From Neolewinella lacunae (GTDB taxonomy: Bacteria; Bacteroidota; Bacteroidia; Chitinophagales; Saprospiraceae): a stretch of DNA of 49,803 nt. Where the stretch lies: positions 1-49,803 of the forward strand of contig NZ_JACSIT010000030.1 of the NCBI RefSeq assembly GCF_014349155.1. The letters are read 5' to 3'. The notes beneath the pieces are model-generated. The model searched no databases and was not told the DNA's origin. It saw only the letters and a program-made list of their open reading frames with translations. Both the position numbers and the translations under genes were made by a program. Positions 15,898 through 26,000 of this stretch are shown piece by piece; within the stretch, counting starts at the first letter, position 1, and every line of letters begins with the position of its first letter.

Positions 15898-17391
15898 CTA
15901 TTTCCGGCGGAGAAAGGTCTCTTGCAGCCAACGGTGCTCGAGGAAATAAAACACGGCCAGCAGCAAGACGAACACCGCTCCCCTACCCCACATTGCATCC
16001 TGGCTACTGCCCCAAAAAACGGCTCCAGCCGCCAAAAGTACGTACAGCAAGATGCGCCCCAGGGGGTAATTGACGGGAAAGTAGCGGCGGGAAACGAGCC
16101 AGGCCAGCAGGCACATCAGCGCGTAGCAGGCCAGCATGCCGAAGGCCGGCGCGAGGATGGTGTAGCGGTCTACCAGCAACACACTCAGCGTGATGGCCAC
16201 CACCGTACCGCTGAAGGCGATGGCCCCGCCGAGGTAGGTGCGGTCGGTCAGCTTGTAGGCCATGGCGAAGTTGCTGTAGAGGCCGAAAAGAAAGTTGGCG
16301 CCCAGCAAAGCGGGTAGGATGTAGAGGCCTTGCTGCTCACCTTCGTCGATGATTTCCTTGAGCCAGGGCAGGAAGAGCAAAATGCCCGCCGAAGCCAGCG
16401 CCCCCACGATGCCGTAGGCCCGCGTGGCATCGGCGTAGATCGTGCGGTCGGCCGTAGCCAGATCTTTGCCCGCCTGCCGGAAGAAGAAGGGCTCCGCCGC
16501 GTAGCCGTAGGCCGTGATGAAGAGATTGAGGAAAACGGCCAGCTTCATCGCCGCGTTGAACTGCCCCGACCAGTAGAGGTTCTCGCTGACCGTTTCCCCG
16601 AAGTACCATTTCAAAAAGGTGGGGCCAAAGAGCGCATTGATCACCCCGGCCACCGAAACGATGGTGAGGGGCAGGCTGTAGCGCAGCAGCGTACGCACAG
16701 CGGGAGCCCGGAGCGGCGTGGCTTGTTCCGGCACCTCCCGCCGCCGCCGGCCGTACTGCCGCAGGCCATCCCCCAGCAACAAAAAATAACGGAAAGCCGC
16801 CGCGCCCGCAATCGTGAGCAGATAGTAGCCTACCCGGTATTCGGGCAAATACTCATGGCCAAACCACGGTCCGCCCGCCGGCAAAGCCACCAGAAAGAGG
16901 TAAATCAGCAGGAGATTCACCGCAACGTTGCCAAGGTTGACCGCCACAAAAAACCAGGCCCGCTGCTCCAATCGCAAGCGGGCCAGCGGCACGGCACTCA
17001 GCACGTCAAAGGCCACCGTAGCCAAAACCAGCTGGACGTACACCACCCGATCGGGGTACTCCAGCCAGTCCGCCAAGGCATCGTCCAGCAAAAGCATCCC
17101 ACCGATGCAGAGCAGGACCAACACCACCACGAACTGCTGCGCCCGGCGGAACACGGCCCCGGCATCGTACTCGTCCCGGCTGGCGAAGCGAAAGACCACC
17201 GTATCCATCCGGAAAATGAGCAGGGCGATCAGGAGGCCCGTCCACAAGAAAAGGTCGCCTACCACGCCGTATTCTTCGGAAGACATAATGCCGGTGAGGA
17301 ATTTGGTGACGATCACGAAATTCAGCAGCCGCCCCAGGATATTGCTGAGGCCGTAAACGATCGTTTCTCCACCGAGTTTGCGCAGGGACAT
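15898..17391 (-). CDS. Wzx-like oligosaccharide flippase (MOP superfamily)
   Basis: This 497-residue protein has about 14 hydrophobic segments and the polysaccharide-transport family start (KLGGETIVYGLSNILGRLLN, matching K-x-x-A-x-x-x-G-x-x-x-x-G-R-x-x-x-x). Such proteins flip undecaprenyl-linked oligosaccharides across the inner membrane for O-antigen, capsule or exopolysaccharide. A separate glycan cluster is not visible, so the substrate is unknown. It begins 16 bases after the choline-type symporter stop; a TACCTTCG box (17397-17404) lies in that gap and may drive it separately. Confidence 0.88.
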   Translation of the reverse strand: MSLRKLGGETIVYGLSNILGRLLNFVIVTKFLTGIMSSEEYGVVGDLFLWTGLLIALLIFRMDTVVFRFASRDEYDAGAVFRRAQQFVVVLVLLCIGGMLLLDDALADWLEYPDRVVYVQLVLATVAFDVLSAVPLARLRLEQRAWFFVAVNLGNVAVNLLLIYLFLVALPAGGPWFGHEYLPEYRVGYYLLTIAGAAAFRYFLLLGDGLRQYGRRRREVPEQATPLRAPAVRTLLRYSLPLTIVSVAGVINALFGPTFLKWYFGETVSENLYWSGQFNAAMKLAVFLNLFITAYGYAAEPFFFRQAGKDLATADRTIYADATRAYGIVGALASAGILLFLPWLKEIIDEGEQQGLYILPALLGANFLFGLYSNFAMAYKLTDRTYLGGAIAFSGTVVAITLSVLLVDRYTILAPAFGMLACYALMCLLAWLVSRRYFPVNYPLGRILLYVLLAAGAVFWGSSQDAMWGRGAVFVLLLAVFYFLEHRWLQETFLRRK

Positions 17392-17396
17392 GGCCG

Positions 17397-17404
17397 CGAA
17401 GGTA
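17397..17404 (-). promoter_or_regulatory. -7 box TACCTTCG adjacent to the flippase start
   Basis: Read on the minus strand, the box is followed by CGGCC and then ATG at 17391. The arrangement closely matches the one at trpS (TATCTTCG, CGCC, ATG), predicting a leaderless or nearly leaderless transcript. Confidence 0.4.
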
Positions 17405-17407
17405 GCG

Positions 17408-18967
17408 CTATTGCTCGTTTAATTTCGCTGCGTTAGCCTTGGGCGGCGTCCGGACGGGGACGAGGCGCGACACCAGCACGATGGTCAGCAACCCCGCGCC
17501 CATGGCCAGGGTCCGGAACGGAAAACCTTCGGGATAGGGCAAGTACTCCGGCAAGCCCAGCGTAGCATCTCCCCCGCCGAAGCGGAGAAAAGCCGCCACC
17601 AGAAAACCCGCCAGCGCCCCGTGGCGGTTGGCCTGCGGATCAAAAATGGCGCACACCAGCGCGGGAAACAGGAGGCAGTAGACGAAGTCCGAACACAAAA
17701 ACCACAGCGCATAAACGCTCTTCACCTGGAAAGCAATCAGGGTAGCGGCTACGCCCACAATCCAGATGCAGCGCTGGATGAGTTTTACCAGGCGCTTGTC
17801 CGACATCCCCGGGTCCATTAATGGGCGGTACACGTTCCAGATGCCCATGCTGCTGGCCGAAAGCACACTGCTGTCTACACTGCTCATCACCGCAGCGGCC
17901 ACCGCCCCAAGACCGATGACGGCCACCGTAGGATTGGTGAGGTAGCGGACGACCCAGGGCAGGGTCGCCGCCGGATCCGTCGGGGGGCCACTGCCCACGG
18001 CCGACCAATCCACCGTAGCTGACACCATCCCGATGAGCACCGGAGCAACGGCCGCCAGCAGGCACACTCCCCCGGCCACCAGGCTCAGGATGACCGCCGA
18101 ACGCTCGTCCCGCGCCGCCAACACCCGCTGGAAGTAGACCTGCCAGGGGATGCCGCCAAAGACGAGCAGCAGCGCCGAATCCCACCAGGTCCAGTAGGCA
18201 TTACCGAGCGCTTCGCGACTCGGCAAAAAGCTGGCCGCCGCCCCGAATTTTTCCTGGTAGGCCTCGTACGTCGCCGCCAAACCTCCGGTGTACTCCAGGG
18301 CAAAAGGAACGATGATGGCCAAGCCAAAGAGTAAAATCCCCAGCTGCACCACGTCCGTCAACGCCACGGCCCAGAGCCCGCCCAAGGCGGTATAAGCCAC
18401 GGCGATGGCGGCCGAGAGTAGGATGGAGGTCTCCAGATCAATGCCCAGCACGGTCCCGAAAGTCGCTCCCAGCGCAGTAAGAATCGCGGCCGTCCAGAAG
18501 AGTTCGCCCGTCAGGGCCGGCAAAAACAGGAGGGCGGTGAGTCGCTTCCCGTAGCGATCCTCGAGGGGATCAAGCATGGTACGGTAACGCCGCCGCCGCA
18601 TGGGCCGGGCCAGGAACAAGCCACCCACAATTAAGGATAAAGCGTAGCCCCACGGGGCCTGCACCCACACCAGGCCGCTGGTGGCGGTATACTCCGCCGT
18701 TCCGTTGATGAAGCCGCCCCCAACCCAGGTGGCCGACATCGTGAAGATGGCCACCCACAGGGGCAAGTTCCGCCCGGCCAGCATCAGCCCGTCGGCATCC
18801 GCATCGGCTTCGCGCCGACCCGCAGCCCTGGCCCCCACGTAGTACACCAGGGCGTAGAACGCCGCCATGCTCCCGAAGGCTGGCCAGTTCACCGACTGGT
18901 CCGTGAACCAGGCCAGGTACGCCGCCGCAGCGCCCAGCATGCCAAATAGCAGCAAGAAAGGTTTCAC
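17408..18967 (-). CDS. Sodium:solute symporter, high-affinity choline transporter type (SLC5A7-like)
   Basis: This SSS-family transporter of about 519 residues has some 13 transmembrane segments. From memory of human CHT1, long stretches align: AQAPxGYxLSLIxGGLF (here QAPWGYALSLIVGGLF), TMLDPxxxxYGKR, LPALTGELFWTAAI, YTALGGLWAV and TDVVQL, GGIPWQVYFQRVL, and LGAVAAAVMSSVDSSVLSASSM. This makes choline with sodium the best substrate guess. It is divergent from phosphatidylcholine synthase, 164 bases apart, which supports the assignment. The start is uncertain: the frame opens with TTG at 19009, but that codon lies in a TATTTTTG promoter box, so GTG at 18967 is preferred. Confidence 0.85.
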   Translation of the reverse strand: MKPFLLLFGMLGAAAAYLAWFTDQSVNWPAFGSMAAFYALVYYVGARAAGRREADADADGLMLAGRNLPLWVAIFTMSATWVGGGFINGTAEYTATSGLVWVQAPWGYALSLIVGGLFLARPMRRRRYRTMLDPLEDRYGKRLTALLFLPALTGELFWTAAILTALGATFGTVLGIDLETSILLSAAIAVAYTALGGLWAVALTDVVQLGILLFGLAIIVPFALEYTGGLAATYEAYQEKFGAAASFLPSREALGNAYWTWWDSALLLVFGGIPWQVYFQRVLAARDERSAVILSLVAGGVCLLAAVAPVLIGMVSATVDWSAVGSGPPTDPAATLPWVVRYLTNPTVAVIGLGAVAAAVMSSVDSSVLSASSMGIWNVYRPLMDPGMSDKRLVKLIQRCIWIVGVAATLIAFQVKSVYALWFLCSDFVYCLLFPALVCAIFDPQANRHGALAGFLVAAFLRFGGGDATLGLPEYLPYPEGFPFRTLAMGAGLLTIVLVSRLVPVRTPPKANAAKLNEQ

Positions 18968-19006
18968 ACTAGAAAATTTATCCGTCACCGGAGACGGTGC
19001 CAGCGC

Positions 19007-19014
19007 CAAAAATA
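19007..19014 (-). promoter_or_regulatory. -7 box TATTTTTG for the choline-type symporter
   Basis: Perfect match to TAnnTTTG on the minus strand. It overlaps the first possible TTG start at 19009, arguing that translation begins downstream at GTG 18967. Confidence 0.5.
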
Positions 19015-19048
19015 GGCTAAGCCGGCGGGAGGCGCGTACCTTGCTGTG

Positions 19049-19084
19049 GTTTAGTAGTTAGTTCAGTAGTGCATAGTTCAGTTG
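19049..19084. repeat. Octamer array (TAGTTCAG-like units)
   Basis: Degenerate TAGTTAGT/TCAGTAGT/GCATAGTT units between the symporter and pcs; TAG occurs repeatedly on the plus strand. Confidence 0.65.
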
Positions 19085-19131
19085 TTCCCACCTTTATTAC
19101 TTTACTCCCTTTACCCCCATACTTCCCTCCA

Positions 19132-19833
19132 ATGAAAAAAGCATTCGCCTGGCTGGTCCACCTCTTCACCGCCTCGGGCCTCCTGGCCGGGTTCATGGGT
19201 TTGCTGGCCGCTGTGGCGGGAGACTACCGCACTGCCATGTGGTGGATGCTGGCCACGCTGGTCATTGATGGCATTGATGGCACCTTCGCCCGCCTGGCCC
19301 ACGTCTCGGAGGTACTGCCCCACGTCAGCGGGCAGATGATCGATTACGTCATCGACTTTTTCACCTACGCCATTCTCCCCGCCTATCTCTTTTATGTGGC
19401 AACCGATTTACCCGCCACGCCACGCCTGCTGGGCAGTTTCGCCATGCTGCTTTCTGCCGCGCTTTACTACGGCCTGGACGGGATGGTCAGTGCCGATGGC
19501 CGCCACTTCGTCGGCTTCCCCGTCATGTGGAATATGGTGGTGTACCTGCTGATTTTTGTGGTTCCCGACCTCCCCTGGCCCCTGGTTTTTGGTGCGGTGC
19601 TGGCCCTGGCCGTGCTGCATTTCGTCCCCATCCTGGTGCCCTACCCCAGCCGCGGTGGCCGCTGGTGGATGCTCACCATCGGCGTCACCCTGCTTTTTGT
19701 GCTCTCCGCCGTGCTCAACGTCTGGTATTACCCCAAGCCCAGTCATTGGTGGCAGGGCATCGCTCTGGCATGCTCCGGCTACTATTGCCTCATCACTCTG
19801 CTCGATACCTGGGCGGCCCGTCGTAAAGCCTAA
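19132..19833 (+). CDS. pcs: Phosphatidylcholine synthase
   Basis: Catalyses CDP-diacylglycerol plus choline to phosphatidylcholine plus CMP, the one-step bacterial route, in the inner membrane. The 233-residue protein has about eight hydrophobic segments and the CDP-alcohol phosphotransferase motif in the spaced form typical of Pcs: D46-G-I-D49-G50, A53-R54, twelve residues, G67, D71 and D75. Family hallmarks AWxVHLxTASG (6-16), RHFVGFPVMWN and the distance from AR to G (12, versus about 8 in PssA or PgsA) favour Pcs over those relatives. The ATG at 19132 begins exactly at the conserved N-terminus; the frame upstream reads through a repeat. It faces a choline-type symporter divergently. Confidence 0.92.
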   Translation: MKKAFAWLVHLFTASGLLAGFMGLLAAVAGDYRTAMWWMLATLVIDGIDGTFARLAHVSEVLPHVSGQMIDYVIDFFTYAILPAYLFYVATDLPATPRLLGSFAMLLSAALYYGLDGMVSADGRHFVGFPVMWNMVVYLLIFVVPDLPWPLVFGAVLALAVLHFVPILVPYPSRGGRWWMLTIGVTLLFVLSAVLNVWYYPKPSHWWQGIALACSGYYCLITLLDTWAARRKA

Positions 19834-19863
19834 GCCTTTTTAGCCGACCAGGTTTTTCTTTGG

Positions 19864-19880
19864 GCGCGGCCGCAGGTGCA
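19864..19880 (+). repeat. Dispersed 17-base repeat GCGCGGCCGCAGGTGCA, copy 2
   Basis: Exact consensus copy. It is followed at once by a heptamer array (19884-19930). Confidence 0.75.
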
Positions 19881-19883
19881 ATG

Positions 19884-20003
19884 GATGTCGGATGTACGAT
19901 GTCAGATGTGTAATGTTTGAGGTCAGATGTTAACAGAAGGACTCACACATCGTACATCTGACATCGTACATCTGACATCGTACATCAAACATCAAACATC
20001 AAA
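19884..20003. repeat. Inverted heptamer arrays (GATGTCA / CATCTGA units)
   Basis: The left array (19884-19930) has 7-base units GATGTCG, GATGTAC, GATGTCA, GATGTGT and so on; the right array (19948-20003) has CATCGTA, CATCTGA, CATCGTA, CATCTGA, CATCGTA and three CATCAAA. They are approximate reverse complements around a short spacer and should fold into a long hairpin. The right array abuts the terminator of the adhesin gene. Confidence 0.8.
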
Positions 20004-20035
20004 AAGGGGAGACCTACCCGCAGGTAAGCCTCCCC
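20001..20035 (-). terminator. Rho-independent terminator of the PKD adhesin gene
   Basis: On the minus strand the sequence reads GGGGAG ... ACCT-loop-AGGT ... CTCCCC followed by TTTTT. The 6-bp outer stem and 4-bp inner stem with one bulge and the T-run make a good intrinsic terminator 25 bases past the stop at 20060. Confidence 0.7.
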
Positions 20036-20059
20036 AAAAGTGCAGGTATTGGATGTGGA

Positions 20060-23000
20060 TTATTGAACGACGAACCGCCGTGTCCATGGTCCCGTCGCAT
20101 TACTGCCGCGCAGGATGTACACACCGGAGGGAAGGCCACGCAGGTCGAGGCGAACGGGGTTGTTTTCCGTAGCTTCATCTGCCAGCAGTGGGTAGTTCCG
20201 CACCAGTTTAGCGTTTACGTCGTAGAGTTGCAGGGTGACGGGACTGTTGCGGTCCAGGGTGCCGGTGATGACGAAGACCTCTCCGCTGGCCGGGTTGGGG
20301 AAGACCCCAATGTCCGTCGTAGTGTCTCCACCGGTACCTACTGGCAGCACGTTGATGCCCCGGATGAAGTTGCCCGTACATACTTTGCCGTTTTCGTCCG
20401 TCCGCACCACGGTCATCCGCACCCGGTAACTTCCCGCGGAGGGGAAGGTGTAGGCCTGGTTGACATTGCTGCCAACCGTGATCCATGGCCCCGTTGGGTT
20501 GAGGCGCCGAACCTCCCAGGTAAAGCTGTCGCAGCCCGTGAAATCCGCCACGGGTTCGAAAGTGTAGCTCAGCGGTGCCGGTCCCGTAAAGTTGATCCCG
20601 AAGCCCTGGTTGACCAGGCTGGCCAGTTCTTCATCGTTGTCGCAGCTGCACTTCTCAATCTGGCAGTCGGGCAATTGGATACAGACTTTAAACTGGCAAC
20701 AGTTGAGGTGCTGCTCGTCGTCTTCCCCGAGTTGGTGTAGCGTGACGGTGAAGCAGATAGAGTCCAGCGGACCAGCCGGAGCGCCAATGAAGAGGTTGAT
20801 CGGGAAGCTGCCGCCCGGTGCCAGGCCTCCGGTCAGTACGATCGTCGTATCCCACGCGCTCAGGCCCTGGGCCGCCGGGAAGGTGATGTGTGCTTCGCCC
20901 ATCGGGAAGGCACTCGTATTGACAATGTTGCCCGCCCAGACGTAGAATTCCTCCTTGCAGACGATGGTATCCACTTTCAGGTAGCCACACGGTGGGTCAC
21001 ATTCCAGGCGAATGGTATCACGGCACACTACGCCGTCGCCCTGCAACCACTTGATTTCTACCAGCGTAACGGGCTGGCTGGGGTCATCCAGGCAGATGCG
21101 GGGCAGACGGATCAGGCCGTTGGGCAGCGCGCCACCTCCCGTAGCCGTAACGGAAACACTGCTGCCTCCAGCGTTGGTCACCGCCGTCAGCGGGTCGCCC
21201 AGGCTGGTGAACACCGAGAGGGTTCCGGAGCCACCCAGGACGCAGAGGTCAATGCCATCAAAATCGAAGTCAGACTCACCGTCGAAGAGGACGATGTCGT
21301 AGCAGCAGTCCCGGCCCACCCGGCGCACGTCGCGTACCCTCACCTCATCGCAGGGATCACAATCGGGAACCTCCAGGCAGCGGGGCTCCAGATCGGAGCA
21401 GCACAGGGCGTCGGGGTGGATGTTGGGATCAGCACTGTGGGCCACCAGGGTGTAGCAGAATTCAGCGCCCTCGGGCAGGCTGGCCAGCGTGACCGTGAAG
21501 GTGCGGCATTCCCCGGGGAGCATGGCCGGAACCACCGGAATGCCCTGCGGTAAGCTACCCGTGGCAGCAAACGAAGCAGCCAGCAGTTCCACGTAGCCAA
21601 TGCTGTAATCCAGGTCGCTGGGCACGCACAGTTCCAGGGTGAGGGTAAGGCCACCATCGGCATTGCACGCCAGGGTATCACTCGTCACGTAAACACAATC
21701 GGGCTCCACGGGGCAGGTCGTCTCCAGGGTATCGCTGCACACTACCGCCAGGTCGGCACCCAGGTAGTTGATGATCACCGTTTGGGGATCCACCAGGAAA
21801 TCTCCCGGACAGAACGCCACCGCACTCGTCGCAACTCCGCCTGCGGGTAAGGGCCCGGATGCCGTCGCGTCCGCCGCCAGCTGTATCGTCGACGGTGAAG
21901 CATTGGCTGCGTACCCAAACAAGGGATTGACGCTGCCGGGAAGGATGGTCAGGTCGGCATCCGGACTGCTGATCTCAATGGCGTGGATCCCCGCAGGCAG
22001 GCCACCAAAGACCAGCTCGTAGCAGCACCCCGCGTCAGTCCCGTCGGGATTAACGTAGGGCTTCAGTTCCGTGATGATGTCATCACAGGCCGTCGAGTCG
22101 CAATCGATGACGACCAAAATAAGGCTGTCGCTGACGCTGAAGCAACCCGTAGTATTATCCGTAACCACTACGCTGTAAGTTGCGGAGGTGGTGACGACCA
22201 ATTGATTTCCGCTGCCCACCAGGTTGCCATCCTGGTACCATTCGTAGCTGTAATTTCCCGCTGGCGCGTAGAGGGTGTAGGGCGCGCAGATTTCGTAGCA
22301 GCCGGTGGGAACGATGCAGATGTCGGGCAGCGGGTTGATCGTGGCCTGGTCGGTGCCCGTACAGCCACTAATGACGTTGGTGGCCAATACGGTGTAGGTG
22401 CCCGCCTGGAAAGTGAAGATGCTCAGGCCCGTTTCTCCCGTGTTCCAGGTGTACACTACGTCGGGTTCCGGGTTGGTAACGGTGATGGTGCTGCCGTCCC
22501 CTTCACAATCGCCACCCGTGATGACCAGTACGGGTGCGGGGCTGGTCACTTGCTGGACATTAATCGCCGTATCGGCCACGCATCCATAAGCCACGTTGGT
22601 GACTTCCAGAAGAATGACCTGGGTAGCGGGGCCAGCCTGGTAGTTGACGGTAAAATTCATCGCTGTACCCGTTGCCCCGGTAGTCAGGTTCGTCCAGGCG
22701 TACGTATGACCGCCGCCCGCCAGGGCCTTCAGCGTAGTAGCCCCCTGGTCACAGATGTATGGATTACCGCTCCAGGAGACGTCGGGCAGCGGAACTACCT
22801 GGACTTCAACCGGGTCGGGTACCAAGGTACAACCGTCGCTGGTGGTCAGGGTGACGGAGTAAGTTCCGGCGGTGCTGACGGTGATGCTGTTGGTCGTTGC
22901 CCCGGTATTCCAGAGGTAATCGAGGCCACTGACCAGGTTGACGCTGAGCGTAGTGGATTCTCCGTCACAGATGATGAATCCGTTGGAGGCCAGGATCGTA

Positions 23001-26000
23001 TCCTGCTGGGGCGCGGGGTAGATGTCGATGGTTTTTACCACCGTATCCATGCAACCCGCAGTATTGGTCGTGATCAGCGTCACGTCGTAATCGTCGGTGC
23101 CCGGGGGCGGAAGGAAGGTGTGCTGGGGGCCGTTGCCCGTGAAAGTGGCTCCGTCCCCAAAATCCCAGAAATACTCAATCACGTTGGATCCCGTGCCCAC
23201 GAAGGTCACCGGCTTACCGTAGCAAACCGGGTTGGGGAGGAACGTGAAGTCGCTGTTGGGTAAGTCGCTCACCGTGACCACCGAAGTGAATACCGACTGG
23301 CAGGTACCATCCGTAATGGTCAGCGTGACCGTGTAAGTGCCATTGGCACCGTAAGCGTAGGTCGGGTTGGTGTCCGTACTCGTGCCCAGACCATCCCCAA
23401 AATCCCAGGCGTAAGTAACGGTGCCGGTAACGAGGGTCAGGGCAATTTCACTTTCGTCTTCAAAGGTGACCACCCCACAATTTTCGCTGTAATCAAACTC
23501 CGCCAGCAGCGGGTTGCAAATGGTCAGCGGAATGGCCGTACCGCACTTGATGGAGTCCACCTTGAAGATGGAGTCGATCAGGACGCCCGCTACCGGACCG
23601 GGAACCTGCAAGGTATCGTAGTCGTAGGCCCAACGGTAAATTTCACTTTCTACCGTATAACAACCTACCCCGGGAAGGCGAATGGTGATGGAATCGTTGG
23701 CCACCGTTTCGTCCCCTCCGAAGCCGAGGATGGAAGTGTAAAGGGGCAGGTCAAAGTTGTAGCAATCCACACTGTCCGCCGGGAAAGTCGCCACCAGGTC
23801 CCAGATGTCGCAATCGGGCGAACGCTGGGTGGCGGTGAAGAAGTGGTTGACGGGCAGGGCCTGGGTCTGGTAGGGCGGTCCACAGCAGGCCTGCTGGTAC
23901 ACGAACAAGGGGTCCGGACTGGTGGTGCAGCCGTTGGGGTCGGTTACCACTACCGTGTAGGCGTAGGTTTTGATGGTATCGTTCCAAACGTGGGTGAAGG
24001 TGGCGTTGCCCGTAGCGGCGGCCCCCTGAGAGATCCCGTTGCAGAACCACTCAATGGTATTCACGCCCGCCGTAGTGGCCGTCAGGACCGGATTGGCGGG
24101 GTAAGGTACGTTGTCAACGCAGATTGCATTGACCCCCGCCAGAGAGAGGGAGACGGCGGGGCCATCCACTTCCTCCACTTTGTAAATCCCAACACTGGGG
24201 CAGCCGTTCAGGTCGATGGTATTGACCAGATAGTTACCCGGCTGGGTGATCGTAATGGCCCCCGTCGTAGCGCCGGTATTCCACTGCCAGCTGGAAAACA
24301 GGGTGCTATCAATGTACAACACCGCCGAACCATCGGGGCACAAATCACCCAGCTGCACAATCGTAGGTTCCTCTGGCGCGGTCAGGGTCAGGTTTTCCGT
24401 CAGCGTAAGCACCTGCCCACACAGCTCGATCTCCAGCGTAATCGTCACCATCCCGGGGTCGTTGTTCCACTGGATGGTGGCCGAAGGCGTGTCCTCTCCG
24501 GCCACTACGCTGCCCCGGAATTCGGGGGAAACGGACCAGAAGTAGTTCGCATCCGGGTGCTGGGCTACGCTGATGCCGTAGCCGAAGAGGCTGTTGGTAC
24601 AGGCGGCGGGCCCCGTAATGGCCGGTGAGCCAATGAAGTCGATGGTCGTAGGATTCACCGTAGCGGGCAGCGAAACGCAGTTGGGTGCACTGCCGTCCGT
24701 TCCCGTCACCGTCAAGGTGGCTCCGGTGGTGGAGGTAAAAACCACCGTCACCGTCGGCCCGCCCTGGCCAACCATCACCGAACCCACTCCCGGAGGAATG
24801 GACCAGTTGTAAGTGTATCCCGGCGCGGGGCTGGCAATGGTGTACACCACGGGCTCGCCCACGCAGTAGTCGGCAGGGCCCAGGATGACCGGGGCAATGG
24901 CTTCTTTGAGCACCACGGCAATGCTGTGCTCCGCCACGCAGTAATCCGCCGGGTTTTGTACCGTGGCGGTAACGATGTAGACGCCAGGACCGGGAACGTC
25001 GCCCGGATTGAGCGTAAAACTGGAGCCACTGGCGTTCAGGGAAGGATAGCCCATCACTTCCCAGTCGTACTGGGCCAGGGGATCAATGTCGCTGTTGCCA
25101 AAAACCGTGACCGCATCGTAAACGCAGGCGGGGTTGGGGAAAGCACTCAGGGTAAAATCGCCGAGGACGGTGACGGACAGCTGAGCCGTACCGTAGCAGT
25201 CGTCTCCACTATGGTTGGGCAGGCCATTCAGGAAGGCGCTGCCGTAATCGACTTCCAGCACATAAGTCCCCGGCGTGGTGGGCCAGGTAACGTTGATGAT
25301 GTGTCCGCCGTTGGGCCCGATGATGGTGCCACCGCTTGCTCCCGTGCTCCAGTTGTAGGCCACGGTGAGCCACTTCGGCAGTTCATAACTCGCGCTTTCT
25401 CCTTTGCACACTTCAGTAGGTCCGGCAATGACGCCCGTAGTGGAGATGATCGGTACCACCACCTGCGTGGGGAAGGGGCAGTACATGCTGTCGCAGCCCG
25501 TAGCCTCCAGGGTGATGATGCCCGCAGGGCCGGCACCCCACTGTACCATGATGGTATCATTGTTGGTAGGGCCCATGATGGTTCCGTTGGCGGAGACCGT
25601 CCAATCGTAGTCGCCGCAGTTGGTGGCATCGGTCCAGTACTTACTCACGTCGCCTTCACAAAGGGTGGATACCCAGTAGATGGCTGGCCCCGGCTTAGGG
25701 TCGATGGTGATGTCGTAGGAAATAGAGTCCTGGCAGCAGCAGGCCTGGCTGCCGTCGGGGTTGGTCCCGCTGGAAGTAGCGTAGAGGGTAACGGTATAGG
25801 TACCCGCCGCGCCGTAACTGTGGACGGGGTTGGCGACGTTCTGGGCGGTGTTGCCGTCGCCAAAATCCCAGTCAAACGTTGCTGGCGCGCCGGTAGAAGT
25901 ATTGGTAAAGTAAATGTCCTGGCCCAAGCAAGCGGCGCTGCTGGCGGAAAAGTCCGCAACGGGCGAAGGCGTCAGTTCCACGCACCAGGTACGGGTCAGT

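Noticed and set aside
19132-19833. Phosphatidylserine or phosphatidylglycerophosphate synthase
   Set aside because: The 12-residue gap between AR and G in the CDP-alcohol motif and the HLFTASG and GFPVMWN motifs match phosphatidylcholine synthase.
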